From CAYYKK01 sp964467935 (lineage in GTDB: Bacteria; Myxococcota_A; Polyangia; Polyangiales; Polyangiaceae), in the NCBI GenBank assembly GCA_964467935.1, contig CAYYKK010000005.1:1-64000 (forward strand): 64,000 bases of DNA, in the 5' to 3' direction. Numbering within the stretch: the stretch's first letter is position 1; every line of letters starts with the position of its first letter. Below, one piece after another: positions 50,517-59,698 of this stretch. The notes below the pieces were generated by a model, which saw nothing but the letters and a program-made list of their open reading frames with translations, did no database searches and was not told the origin of the DNA. The translations under genes and the position numbers were made by a program.

Positions 50517-51019
50517 CCCAGAGCCCCTCCGTCGACCGCGCGCGTCGAGGCCCTCGCGCGATCGGCCTCGTCCTCCTCGCGATCGTCGCCGCCGCCTGCA
50601 CCCGCTCGACGACCGACATCGCTCCCGACGACGCGTTCTCGCCGCCCGGCTCGGACGCGCGGGACAAGCCCCTCGCGCCGGACGCGCCCGAGTGGGCCCA
50701 CGCGCCCGTGTTCGCCGCGCAGCGCATCCGGTCCGGTTGCGAGGTGAAGCGCCACGGAGAAGAGGTGAGGATCGCCTGCAAACGTGGATTCGCGAACGGA
50801 GCCAATCAGCTGGCCGGAACGCCGGAGGGGGTGCGCTTCGGGAAGCCGACCGAGAGCGGCCCGCCCGCCGTCGTCTTTCCGCTGAGGCGGGGAGATCGGC
50901 GCGTCATTCAATATGTGGATTACGAGGCGAACCGGTGGTCGTGGGGAGCGTTTCCTCAGATGACGATCAGCGCCTATTGGCTCGAGGGCGACGACGCTCC
51001 GACGATCGTGATGCACTGA
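50513..51019 (+). CDS. Exported partner protein of the cytochrome module, copy 2
   Basis: The ATG at 50513 overlaps the cytochrome stop (ATGA). The 168-residue product has a lipoprotein signal (lipobox IVAAAC) and a domain with the C-x12-C pair (GCEVKRHGEEVRIAC), FPLRRGDRRVIQYVDY and a final APTIVMH, matching copy 1 at 42793 (HPTVILR). It is shorter, lacking the Ser/Ala-rich linker, and has a lipobox that copy 1 lacks. No known family recognised. The conserved pairing with a di-heme cytochrome argues for a functional partner. Confidence 0.8.
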   Translation: MTQSPSVDRARRGPRAIGLVLLAIVAAACTRSTTDIAPDDAFSPPGSDARDKPLAPDAPEWAHAPVFAAQRIRSGCEVKRHGEEVRIACKRGFANGANQLAGTPEGVRFGKPTESGPPAVVFPLRRGDRRVIQYVDYEANRWSWGAFPQMTISAYWLEGDDAPTIVMH

Positions 51020-51420
51020 CTCGAACGCACGAGCGCAGCGGCGGTCGCGGGCCCGAGAAGTGAGGCATTGCGCCCCACTCGATCTCTCGAGCGATTCGAT
51101 CGCGCCCGTTTCTCCTCGACCTCGCGCGGCCGGACGGTCGCTCCATGAGGACGTCGATGAAATGGCCTCTATCCACTTGGCTTTCCGCGTTCGAGGGTGC
51201 ATGGTGAAGGACGTGGCGGTGCCGGGGGGACCGTCGCTCGCGATCGCGCTTCGGCGCGGATCCGGCCGATGCCCGTCGAGCCGTGGTCCGCGCCGGGGCT
51301 TCCCTCCGAGGCCCCGGGCCGGCCGGTCCGGCGTGCGGGACGCGCCCGTCGGGAGCGAGATCGCCCACTCGCTCGCCGCGCGGCGCCCCTCGCGACACCC
51401 CAAGAACGGAAGCACCTGCC
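51020..51420. other. Intergenic region without a recognisable gene
   Basis: About 400 bp lie between the partner gene and the NarL regulator. The only open frames are short or are arginine/proline-rich shadows, and the longest ATG-initiated plus-strand frame I traced (51147) stops after about 19 codons. A self-complementary GC run occurs near 51300-51330. The region should contain the regulator promoter; I see no certain -35/-10 pair. Confidence 0.5.
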
Positions 51421-52077
<657 letters not shown>

Positions 52078-52094
52078 GCCCGCGCGCGCGACGT

Positions 52095-52595
52095 TCACCA
52101 GAACCAGCTGCTGCGGAGCCAAGCGTCATCGGGCACGAGGTCCAGGATCCCGTCGCGGGCCGCCGCGAGGTCGACCGGCTCGGGGAGCACCGCGACGGGG
52201 CCGATGCGGCGTGTGGCTTCCTCGAGATCGGCCGTCCCCTCCACGCCGAGGAGGACGACGGGCGCGAGGGCGCGGATCGCGGCGAGGCCGACCACGACGT
52301 CGGGCGCGGCGAACCCCTCGACGCGCGCGTCGCAGACCAGCAGATCGGGAGGAGGACAGAGCCGACCGAAGACCTCGCACGGCGCGACGTGGTCGAGCAG
52401 CGCGGACACACCGTCGACCTCGACGACGTCGCACCCGCTCGCGCGGAGCGCATCGGCGAGCGCGCGACGGAGGTCCGCCCGACGGTGCACGAGGAGCACG
52501 CACGGAGGCCACATCGCGAGGCGATGCCGCTCGACCTCGCGCGGCCTGCGGCCGGTGGGAAGGACGGCGGCGGTGGAGGTGCGGGGCGAGATCAT
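52095..52595 (-). CDS. Stand-alone degenerate receiver-domain protein
   Basis: The 166-residue product (ATG at 52595; an internal ATG at 52514 gives MWPPCVLLV) resembles a CheY-like receiver without output. It keeps an Asp at the phosphorylation site (D89 in LLVCDARVEG). The acidic pair at the strand-1 end is replaced by LLVHRRAD, and the conserved Lys before Pro is Glu139 (VLPEP). It is therefore unlikely to be phosphorylated normally. It may be a pseudo-receiver that binds another protein. It faces the NarL regulator, with the stops 17 bp apart, and could modulate it (inference). Confidence 0.7.
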   Translation of the reverse strand: MISPRTSTAAVLPTGRRPREVERHRLAMWPPCVLLVHRRADLRRALADALRASGCDVVEVDGVSALLDHVAPCEVFGRLCPPPDLLVCDARVEGFAAPDVVVGLAAIRALAPVVLLGVEGTADLEEATRRIGPVAVLPEPVDLAAARDGILDLVPDDAWLRSSWFW

Positions 52596-52706
52596 GACCC
52601 GAACCGATGCATTCGCGATGCCAGCGCGACGTGCCGCGCGAGACGCGAGCGCCCCTCGCGAGGGCCGTCGCGTCCCGCCTCGACGTGGCGCGACGCCACG
52701 CGCGGA

Positions 52707-55061
52707 TCAGTTCGGGATGTTCTGCGCGCAGAAGCCGTTGATGCAGAGGTTCGTCGCGTCGCAGCAGTCGGACGCCGTCGCGCACTTCTCCTGCACGCCG
52801 GAGCAACCCGCCGGCGGGATGTTCGAGCAGATGAGCGCGCCGCCCATGCCGTTCGGCTCGCAGAAGCCGTTGCAGCACTGGTCGCCGGTCTCGCAGCTCT
52901 GTCCGTCGGGCTTGCACGGATCGAGCACCCAGAAGCCGCGCGCGTTGCCAGCGAGCAGCTCTTGCGCGGGCAGATAGAACGCCGGGTGACTCGGATCGGT
53001 GCCCGGCGGCGCGCTGAGGTCGATCGCGGCGACCCACAGCTTCTTCGTCGTCGTGTTGTCGATGTTGGTCGCGTCGTAGCTGCGAGGATCGCTCTGCCAA
53101 GGATCCGTCGTGGCGACGTTGCCGTAGAGCCGGCGGCTCGTGAAGATCACCCACGCGTAGCCGCCGGAGACGATCGGGTTGACCGTGGGCTCGTAGTTGA
53201 GCTCGACGTCGTCGGCGTGGTTGTTGGGGCCGGTGGGCAAATAGGAAGTCATCCCGTTCGCGTCGAGGCCGTTCAATGCGTTGTAGACGGTGGCGGTCCC
53301 CGTCGCGACGTCGGACCACCAAATCTGCGCCTTGGCGCCGTGCCAGGTGTTGTAGCGGTGATTCGACGGGACGATCTGGTAGTGAAAGGCGACCGCGTCG
53401 TTCGTCGGCAGGAACGAAGGGAAGCCGGCGCGCTTGCCGCTCGGCATGGTGGCGAGCACCTTCAGGTTCGAGAACGCGCTCGTCGCCGCGTCGAAGTCGA
53501 GCGCCACGAGCTGCGTGCCGTTGCCGGTCGTCATGTCGATCGTGCCCCCGAGGAAGTCGAACGCGACGTGCCGACCGTCGGGTGAGAACGCGGGGGCGCC
53601 GGCGCGCAGATCGGCCGGGATCCCCGTGACCGGGAGCGGCGTCGCGCTCACCGGCGGGAACGTGTAGAGCTGGCTCGCCGGCGCGGACGCCGCGAGGTCG
53701 GCGGCGTTCGTGAGCGCCAGCTTGCCGTCGGGAGAGAGGCCCGCCCAGCCGAAGAGGTTATCGTATCCATTGAGAACGCTCTCGGCGTTCATGTTCTTGA
53801 GATCGTAGGCGCTCGTGCGCGAATAGATGTCGCCGTGCTGCGCGATGAGGCGGCTCCCATCGGCGGAGACGACGTGACAGACGCGACACCCCGCGCCGGA
53901 GCCGAGCGGGCTCGCCGTGCCCGCGACCACCGACGGCGCGGTCGAGCCGCCTTGAATGGCGAGCACCGCGGCGCCGAACTGAGGGCCATTGTTGTATTGG
54001 CGCTCGAACGAATTGGCCACGAGGAGCGTGCCATACGAGTTGTAGTAGACCGTGCCTGCGAGGTGGGCGGGGGCGACCTTCCACGTCTCCACGATAGGCC
54101 CGTACGCCATGCCGCCCTTCGCGACGGTGAGCTTCACGACGAGAGGATCGGACGGCCCGCTGGCGCTGTTCGTCGCCATGTTCCAGACGTCTTGCGGGAT
54201 GGGGTGACGAATGAAGGGTTTGCCGGTCTGGCTGAGGATCGGCGGCTTGGCGAAGGTGCCCGACCACGTGAAGGAGCCGCTCGTCGTGGCCAGATCGATG
54301 CGAATGGCGTCGACGCCGCCGAGCGTGGAGCTCCATTGCAGGAGCGGCGCGAGCATCCCGCGCGGCCACACCGTCTTGTCGTACGGGTAAAGGAAGACGA
54401 GGCTCTGCGCGGAGCCGTCGCCGACCGGGGCGCCGAGCGCCGCGACGAGCGTCGGATCGTTCACCGCCGCGCCGAGCCCCTCGCCGCCGACGCCGCCGAT
54501 GCCGCCGCCTTGCGAGAGCTGTCCGACCGAGGTCGCGATCTGTTGTTGCTCTTCGACGCTCCCGTTCGGCCCGTCCTGCGTCGCGGTGAGCTGGACCATC
54601 ACCTGCCGCTTCACCGTCTGCATGTTCACGCCGGCGATGACGTCGACGAGCCCGCCGACCTTGCCCGTCGGCGTGAAGACGGTGCTCGACGCGGGCCCCG
54701 CGGTGACGCTGCCGATCGCGCCTTGATCGACGCTCCATCCCGCGTTGACGGGCGCCGCGTTCAACGTCGCCGTGTACGTGACCGTCGGCGTCGACTGACC
54801 GGCGGTGACTTGGATCGTCTGGAGCGCGGCGGGTTGCACGTCGAACGCTTGGCTGCTGCCACCGGTGCCTTGCGCGAAGCCTCCCCCCGCGCCGCCCGCT
54901 GCGCTGCCCGCGCCGCCGATGCCGCCACCCGAGCTCGTCCCCGTGGTCGACGTCGCGCCGTCGCTCGCGCCCCCGCCGCTGCAGGCCGAGGCCCACGCGG
55001 AGCCGGCGATCGCGAGGAGGAGCAGGAGGTGCCACGAGCGAAGCGAGGGAGGTCGAGCCAT
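52707..55061 (-). CDS. Mono-heme PD40-repeat lipoprotein with Cys-rich C-terminus
   Basis: The 784-residue product has a lipobox SAC after a hydrophobic core and a Ser/Gly/Thr-rich linker, then Ig-like and propeller segments. A single c-heme site CRVCH lies at 392-396. TolB/PD40-type repeats follow (AGLSPDGKLAL, PAFSPDGRHVAF). Near the C-terminus, two Cys-rich units (CETGDQCCNGFCEPN and a similar one) resemble dickkopf-like disulfide knots. One heme makes it an electron carrier or a heme-bound sensor rather than a peroxidase. It lies alone on the minus strand between the degenerate receiver and a small lipoprotein. Confidence 0.85.
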   Translation of the reverse strand: MARPPSLRSWHLLLLLAIAGSAWASACSGGGASDGATSTTGTSSGGGIGGAGSAAGGAGGGFAQGTGGSSQAFDVQPAALQTIQVTAGQSTPTVTYTATLNAAPVNAGWSVDQGAIGSVTAGPASSTVFTPTGKVGGLVDVIAGVNMQTVKRQVMVQLTATQDGPNGSVEEQQQIATSVGQLSQGGGIGGVGGEGLGAAVNDPTLVAALGAPVGDGSAQSLVFLYPYDKTVWPRGMLAPLLQWSSTLGGVDAIRIDLATTSGSFTWSGTFAKPPILSQTGKPFIRHPIPQDVWNMATNSASGPSDPLVVKLTVAKGGMAYGPIVETWKVAPAHLAGTVYYNSYGTLLVANSFERQYNNGPQFGAAVLAIQGGSTAPSVVAGTASPLGSGAGCRVCHVVSADGSRLIAQHGDIYSRTSAYDLKNMNAESVLNGYDNLFGWAGLSPDGKLALTNAADLAASAPASQLYTFPPVSATPLPVTGIPADLRAGAPAFSPDGRHVAFDFLGGTIDMTTGNGTQLVALDFDAATSAFSNLKVLATMPSGKRAGFPSFLPTNDAVAFHYQIVPSNHRYNTWHGAKAQIWWSDVATGTATVYNALNGLDANGMTSYLPTGPNNHADDVELNYEPTVNPIVSGGYAWVIFTSRRLYGNVATTDPWQSDPRSYDATNIDNTTTKKLWVAAIDLSAPPGTDPSHPAFYLPAQELLAGNARGFWVLDPCKPDGQSCETGDQCCNGFCEPNGMGGALICSNIPPAGCSGVQEKCATASDCCDATNLCINGFCAQNIPN

Positions 55062-55166
55062 GCCCTCAATCTACACCCCGCGCGCGCGCGAATCCCACGC
55101 CAGCGAGGGGCGCGATGGAGTTCGATGGGTCTTCATGCGACATCGGGCGACCTCGCGCGCGCCGGG

Positions 55167-55835
55167 TCACGGCCCTTCGTCGGCCGTCGGCCAGGGACTA
55201 CCGCATTGGTAGAGCATGTCTCCGTCCTCGAGGCGCGCCTCGATCGCCACGATGGGCAGGTCCAGGTGCCGCGCCTCGTCGAGCGGGTATTGCGGCAGCG
55301 ACGTGTCGCGCTGGACGAGGAACGCGATCCCGGAGGGGTAGGCGAGGGTCCACGTGGAGCTCCCGTCCGCCGACTCCCAAGAGCCCATTCCGTAGGCGTC
55401 GACCACCTCGCGCAAGCGGCTCTCGACGAGGCGGATGCCGTGCGGCGCCAAGCCCTCGAACGGCGGCTCGTAGGTGAGATCGATGATGCGGGCGCGCGCG
55501 TCGTCCTCGCAATAGAACGCGGAGAGGCCATTGTCGAAGTCGAGCTCGATCGAATAGCCATTGTGCTCGAGGCGGCGCGTGGGCTGCCCGAAGCGCTTGG
55601 TGAGCGCGTCGGCGTCGACGTGGCCGAGCGGCATGTCGGCGAAGCCGACGCCGGGGACGATCTCCGCGGCGAGCACGGGCTTCTTCGTGACGGGCGCGGG
55701 GCGCGCCGTGGGCGAGGGCCACGCGACGATCGTCGGAGGTGGGGCCGACGAGGGCGGGCTCGCGGGGGCGCCGCCGCACGCGACGAGCCAGGGAGCGCCG
55801 AGGAGGATCGCGAGGCCGGCGCGTCGGGCGTGCAT
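55167..55835 (-). CDS. Small lipoprotein
   Basis: The 222-residue product starts MHARRAGLAILLG with lipobox WLVAC (Cys20), a Pro/Ala-rich linker and a globular part with PGVGFADMPLGHVDAD, EHNGYSIELDFDN and a C-terminal CGSPW. No domain is recognised. Two further Cys lie in the mature part. It is in a minus-strand series of redox lipoproteins but shares no motif with them. Confidence 0.7.
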   Translation of the reverse strand: MHARRAGLAILLGAPWLVACGGAPASPPSSAPPPTIVAWPSPTARPAPVTKKPVLAAEIVPGVGFADMPLGHVDADALTKRFGQPTRRLEHNGYSIELDFDNGLSAFYCEDDARARIIDLTYEPPFEGLAPHGIRLVESRLREVVDAYGMGSWESADGSSTWTLAYPSGIAFLVQRDTSLPQYPLDEARHLDLPIVAIEARLEDGDMLYQCGSPWPTADEGP

Positions 55836-55899
55836 GACGAAGGAAGGCTAGCAACGACCGAGAGGCGCCGCATCGGCGGCGCGTTCCCGCGTCGACGGG

Positions 55900-56355
55900 T
55901 CAGACGCGAAGGCGCGTCGAGCTCGGCACGGTCGTGTCGAGATCGATCGTCAGCGCGCCGGACGCGTCCGCCGTCACGCGGTAGTGCTCGAGCGGGCCCT
56001 GCGCGGGGCCGCCGAGGACGCCTCCGGATCGATCGAACGAGGCGCCATGGCAGCCGCAGTTGATGCCGCCCTCGTACGAGACGTCGCCGTTGTACGACAT
56101 GTCACAGCCCTGGTGGGTGCAGATGAGGCTCACCGCGTAGACGCCCCCTCCGTCGCGGCCGATCGCGACCGAGCCGGTGTCGACGGCCCGGAGCGACTTC
56201 ATCGGGAGATCCTTCAGGTTCCCGGCGGACACCTGGCCGGAGCCGGCGCCGAAGCCCTGGCCGACGCATCCGCCGCCCGCCGAGGTCAGCCCGGCCGCAC
56301 CCAGACAAGCGAGCACGCGCAGCACACGCCGGCGTGGAGTGATCGTGCGTTCCAT
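55900..56355 (-). CDS. Rieske [2Fe-2S] lipoprotein
   Basis: The 151-residue product has the Rieske motifs CTH (C79, H81) with C84 nearby, and CGCHG (C100, C102, H103), which bind a 2Fe-2S cluster and form the disulfide. The N-terminus has an Arg-rich PRRRVLRVL followed by a hydrophobic core, so Tat export is possible, and a lipobox ending AGGGC at Cys30 anchors it. The domain is compact, like the C-terminal part of arsenite oxidase or dioxygenase Rieske subunits. The partner oxidoreductase is not visible. Next downstream is a small lipoprotein gene. Confidence 0.88.
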   Translation of the reverse strand: MERTITPRRRVLRVLACLGAAGLTSAGGGCVGQGFGAGSGQVSAGNLKDLPMKSLRAVDTGSVAIGRDGGGVYAVSLICTHQGCDMSYNGDVSYEGGINCGCHGASFDRSGGVLGGPAQGPLEHYRVTADASGALTIDLDTTVPSSTRLRV

Positions 56356-56436
56356 CGGTTCCTCGTCGGAGCGCCGCGGGGGCGAGGCTCCGGCGTCGGT
56401 TCACCGCTGGACGGCGGAACCTTCAACAAGAAAACT

Positions 56437-57078
56437 TCATCCGGTCTCGAAGCCGATCTTGGCGTGGGTCCCGTCGCAATAGGGCTTGTTGCTCGAGCCC
56501 CCGCATCGGCAGAGCGCGGCGCTGACGGTGCGTTGGATCGTGCGGCCCGTGCCCGAGCAGATCTCGAGGTTCCCCTTCACGAGGAGCGGCCCGCCGCGCA
56601 CCGGCTCGACGCGCAAGTCGCCGTCACGGCGCTCGAGCGGCTTCGACTCGGCGGTCGGGGGCTCCCCCGAGGCCGTGAACCCGCGCGCCACGTGGCTCGC
56701 GTCGCAGAAGGGTTTGTTCTTGGAGGCGCCGCAGCGGCAGAGCGTCGCGCGCGTCGTGACGCCGTGGCCCTCGATGGTCATCGCCGCGTGGATCGCGAGC
56801 GGGCCGTTCTCGCGCACGCGCGCGACGTTGACGAGGGGCGGCGCCTCGGCTGCGCCGCCGTCGAGCGGCTCGACGACGATCGCGCCCGAAGGACACGCGA
56901 GCGCCAGCGCGAGGAGCGCCTCGTGGCTCGCCTCGTCGGGATGGATCCACTCGCCCTTCACGTTCGGGACGAACACGTCGGGCCGCGAGAGGACACACCC
57001 TCGCGAGTGAATGCACTTCTTGCCCTCGAAACGGACGAGGGATCGCTTGCCGCGGATGATTTCGACGTCGTCACTCAT
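56437..57078 (-). CDS. Ferredoxin-like and double CDGSH iron-sulfur protein
   Basis: The 213-residue cytoplasmic protein has an N-terminal divergent ferredoxin segment (C22, C28, ACP at 61-63). Two CDGSH-type domains follow, with C114/C116/C125/H129 (CRCGASKNKPFCDASH) and C190/C192/C201/H205 (CRCGGSSNKPYCDGTH), each binding a 2Fe-2S cluster. The Cys/His ligands are complete. Such proteins act in iron-sulfur and redox homeostasis. It precedes the Rieske gene on the same strand by 81 bp, and is divergent from a lipoprotein gene. Confidence 0.9.
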   Translation of the reverse strand: MSDDVEIIRGKRSLVRFEGKKCIHSRGCVLSRPDVFVPNVKGEWIHPDEASHEALLALALACPSGAIVVEPLDGGAAEAPPLVNVARVRENGPLAIHAAMTIEGHGVTTRATLCRCGASKNKPFCDASHVARGFTASGEPPTAESKPLERRDGDLRVEPVRGGPLLVKGNLEICSGTGRTIQRTVSAALCRCGGSSNKPYCDGTHAKIGFETG

Positions 57079-57179
57079 CGGTCCACCTCTCGATCGCGAG
57101 CAGAGCTCAGTCGACGCGGAAGCTCAAGCGGGCCCTCGAGAGCGCACCGCTCGGTCGCGGGTCGAGTAGGCTCTCGCCG

Positions 57180-57821
57180 ATGCGAGGGTCGGTCCTGCTC
57201 CTGCTTCCGTTCGTCGCCGCCTGCAAGGCGCCCGACCCGCCGCGCAGGACGTACAGCGACGCGCAGCGCGCCGCGGTGGAGGCGGCGATCGGCGCGATGA
57301 ACGAGCGCGCCGCGCGCCTCGACGCGAAGCGCCTCGAAGGAGCGAGGCTGGCAGAAGCCGGGGCCGGAGCATCGAGCCTCGACTGCCCGTGGCCACCCGA
57401 CCTCGCTCGCCTCACCGGGGCGGACGCGGCGAGCACGGCCGTCGACGCCGAGCTGCGCCGGCGCCTCGACGTCCTCGCCCCGGGCGAGCCGTCGCAGACG
57501 CGCGCCGACGCCGAGGCGCTCTCGCGTCGATGGCACGATCTGCTCTTCGCCGAGCCCAACGACGCAGAGGAGATGGTCCGCGACGCGAAGGACGAGCTCG
57601 ACGCGCACCCCGCCGCGCGGCCGCTCCTGCTCGTGGTGCGCGCGGAGGCGCCGGGACGGGTCGACGGGACGCTCGTGCTCTTCGGCCCCGAAGAGGCGCC
57701 GCTCTGCGTGGGGGACGTGCGGTTTCACGGCGCGGGCGGAGCCGGGGACGACGCGCGCGACGGTACGCGGCGCCGCGCGGCTGCGAGCGCGCTCGGGGCG
57801 ATGCGAAAGCTCGCGCGCTGA
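57180..57821 (+). CDS. Small lipoprotein
   Basis: The 213-residue product begins MRGSVLLLLPFVAAC, a clear lipoprotein signal, then a helix-rich Ala/Arg/Asp segment with a Cys-Pro-Trp-Pro-Pro motif near residue 68. A second half starts near 150 (RPLLLVVRAEAPGRV). No domain recognised. It is divergent from the CDGSH gene and about 140 bp upstream of the MFS gene. Confidence 0.7.
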   Translation: MRGSVLLLLPFVAACKAPDPPRRTYSDAQRAAVEAAIGAMNERAARLDAKRLEGARLAEAGAGASSLDCPWPPDLARLTGADAASTAVDAELRRRLDVLAPGEPSQTRADAEALSRRWHDLLFAEPNDAEEMVRDAKDELDAHPAARPLLLVVRAEAPGRVDGTLVLFGPEEAPLCVGDVRFHGAGGAGDDARDGTRRRAAASALGAMRKLAR

Positions 57822-57959
57822 CGTGGCGCGCCTCGCGAGGGCGAATCCTGATTCATCTCCGGTCATTGGCCGCGACGTCGCGGAGGTGCGCGCGGACCGT
57901 CGCGCGATTGTCACAGCTTCGTCGTAGGAGCGCGCGACGGGCCGTGAAAGGCTTCGTGC

Positions 57960-59267
57960 ATGCAAGCCGAGCCTGTGGGTCGCGTCGGTCTCGCGGCCGA
58001 AGAGCCCCGCGCCGACGCGATCGCCGCGACCGCGCCCGAGGACGCGGCGCCGAGCGCGCCGTCGTCCGCGCGCGGATGGATCGTGATCGCGACGCTCGCG
58101 CTCGGCTACGTCGGCATCTACCTGTGCCGGAAGAACCTCGCGGTCGCGACGCCGCTGCTCCAGACCGCGTTCGGCGCGAGCAAGGCCGAGGTCGGGACGG
58201 TCGCGAGCCTCGGCACGCTCGCGTATGCCGCAGGCAAGGTGATCAACGGGCCGCTCGTCGACGCGGTCGGAGGTCGCCGAGGCTTTCTCGTGTCGATCGT
58301 GCTCGTGGCGCTCTTCGGCGCGCTCGGGGCGCTGATGCCAGGACTCACGCTGCTCGCCGTCACCTACGGGATCAGCCGCTTCGCCGGGGCTGCGGGCTGG
58401 GGCGGCATGCTCAAGCTGGTCCCCTCGTGGTTCCCGCCGCAGCGGTCGGGGACGGTCGTGGGCGTGCTCAGCTTGAGCTACGTGCTCGGCGGGATCCTGG
58501 CGACGCTGCTCGCGCGTCAGATCGTCGGGTGGGGCGGCGGCTGGCGCGCCGTGATGGGCATCCCCTCGGCGCTCACGCTGGTGATCGCCGTCCTCGCAGC
58601 GCTGCTCGTGCGTCCGGGACCTCGGCTCGCGGAGGCGGCGCCGGTCGCCTTCGAGGACAAGCCCTCCCGATCGAGCCGACTCGACGACGTGATCGGGCTC
58701 GTGCGCACGCGTCAGTTCCTCGTGACGTGCGCGCTCAGCTTCACCGTCACGTTGATGCGCGAGTCGTTCAACACGTGGAGCGTGGACTTCCTCCTGTCGA
58801 CGCAGCACGGGCAGTCGTCGCTCGCGACCGCCTCGCTCCAATCGATCGGCTTCGACATGGCCGGGCTCGTGAGCGTCTTCCTCGCGGGCGTGGCTTACGA
58901 TCGGGTCGGGCCGACGCGGCGACGCTGGCTCATGTTCACGAGCCTCGCGCTGCTCGCCGGCGTGCTGGCGGCGCTGCCGACCGCGGCGCACGAGAGCGCG
59001 CTGCTCGCCGCCGCGCTCGTCGGGCTCGCGGGGCTGCTCGTGTACGGACCCTACAGCCTCCTCGCGGGCACGCTCGCGGTCGCGACCGGCGGCGCGCGAC
59101 TCGCCGCGACGGCGGCGGGCATCATCGACGGCGTGGGCTACGTGGCGGGCGCGCTCGCCGGCGTGACGCTCGGCAGGTTGCTCGACGTCGGCGGCTACGG
59201 CCTCGGCTTCGGTGTCCTCTCGGCGATCACGGCGCTCTCGTCGATCATCGCGCTCGGCCTCGAGTGA
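57960..59267 (+). CDS. MFS transporter of the organophosphate:phosphate antiporter type
   Basis: The 435-residue protein has 12 predicted spans with an N-terminal Ala-rich cytoplasmic extension of about 35 residues. The motif YVGIYLCRKNLAVATPLLQ in the first span and GRRGF in the loop 2-3 region match OPA-family antiporters such as GlpT and UhpT. It probably exchanges a phosphorylated metabolite for phosphate. No sensor of the UhpABC type is adjacent. It is convergent with the mini rod-like gene. Confidence 0.85.
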   Translation: MQAEPVGRVGLAAEEPRADAIAATAPEDAAPSAPSSARGWIVIATLALGYVGIYLCRKNLAVATPLLQTAFGASKAEVGTVASLGTLAYAAGKVINGPLVDAVGGRRGFLVSIVLVALFGALGALMPGLTLLAVTYGISRFAGAAGWGGMLKLVPSWFPPQRSGTVVGVLSLSYVLGGILATLLARQIVGWGGGWRAVMGIPSALTLVIAVLAALLVRPGPRLAEAAPVAFEDKPSRSSRLDDVIGLVRTRQFLVTCALSFTVTLMRESFNTWSVDFLLSTQHGQSSLATASLQSIGFDMAGLVSVFLAGVAYDRVGPTRRRWLMFTSLALLAGVLAALPTAAHESALLAAALVGLAGLLVYGPYSLLAGTLAVATGGARLAATAAGIIDGVGYVAGALAGVTLGRLLDVGGYGLGFGVLSAITALSSIIALGLE

Positions 59268-59303
59268 GCCCTCGGCGGCGCGCGCGTGCGCTCGACCGTC
59301 GTG

Positions 59304-59525
59304 TCACGCGAACGTGTCGATGAGCGTGCCGAGCGTCTCCGACGCGGTGCGGGCGACGGCGACGGACGCCGCCACCTGCGTCTTCGCCTGATCGAGGTTC
59401 ACCACCTCGGAGGCGAGGTCGACGTCGGCGTCCGGCGACGACGCGCGCGCGATGCGCGAAGCCGACGCGTCGAGCGAGCGCTCGGCGACCCTGATTCCCG
59501 AGAGCGACGCGTCGAGCGCATTCAT
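59304..59525 (-). CDS. Miniature flagellar-rod (FlgC-like) protein
   Basis: The ATG at 59525 (MNALDASLSG) gives only 73 residues; a longer frame to 59678 adds a shadow-like sequence. The N-terminal LDASLSGIRVAERSLDASAS resembles the FlgB/FlgC rod N-terminus, and DVDLASEVVNLDQAKTQV with RTASETLGTLID resembles the FlgC/rod C-terminal helix. The middle of the rod protein is missing. No other flagellar gene is nearby, and gliding myxobacteria usually lack flagella. It may be a remnant or a small self-assembling coiled protein. The start is a judgement call. Confidence 0.6.
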   Translation of the reverse strand: MNALDASLSGIRVAERSLDASASRIARASSPDADVDLASEVVNLDQAKTQVAASVAVARTASETLGTLIDTFA

Positions 59526-59698
59526 GCCCAGGAGGACGGATCTTCGGCCCCGGATCTCGAGGTCGCGCACGAAAAAAAGATCGTGGCAGGCGTGCTCTCC
59601 GCCGAAAACGTGCCGAAACGGCCCCGAGAGCAGAAAATCGCGCCCGAGGTCGGCTACGAAGGCCTCGGAGCCAGCCACGAAGGCCTGGTGGAGGAGGA
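59526..59698. promoter_or_regulatory. AT-richer divergent promoter region
   Basis: The divergent region between the rod-like gene and the barrel gene holds an A7 tract inside a small inverted repeat (CACGA at 59568 and TCGTG at 59581) and two more A-rich patches. This contrasts with the surrounding GC-rich sequence, so it likely has both promoters; exact elements are not assigned. Confidence 0.3.

Noticed and set aside
50498..51415. A 305-codon minus-strand frame over the intergenic region after the partner gene
   Set aside because: It has an Arg/Pro/Gly-rich sequence with no start context and overlaps the partner gene antisense.
57075..58991. A 638-codon minus-strand frame
   Set aside because: It overlaps the MFS and small lipoprotein genes and has an Arg/His/Glu-rich composition typical of shadows.
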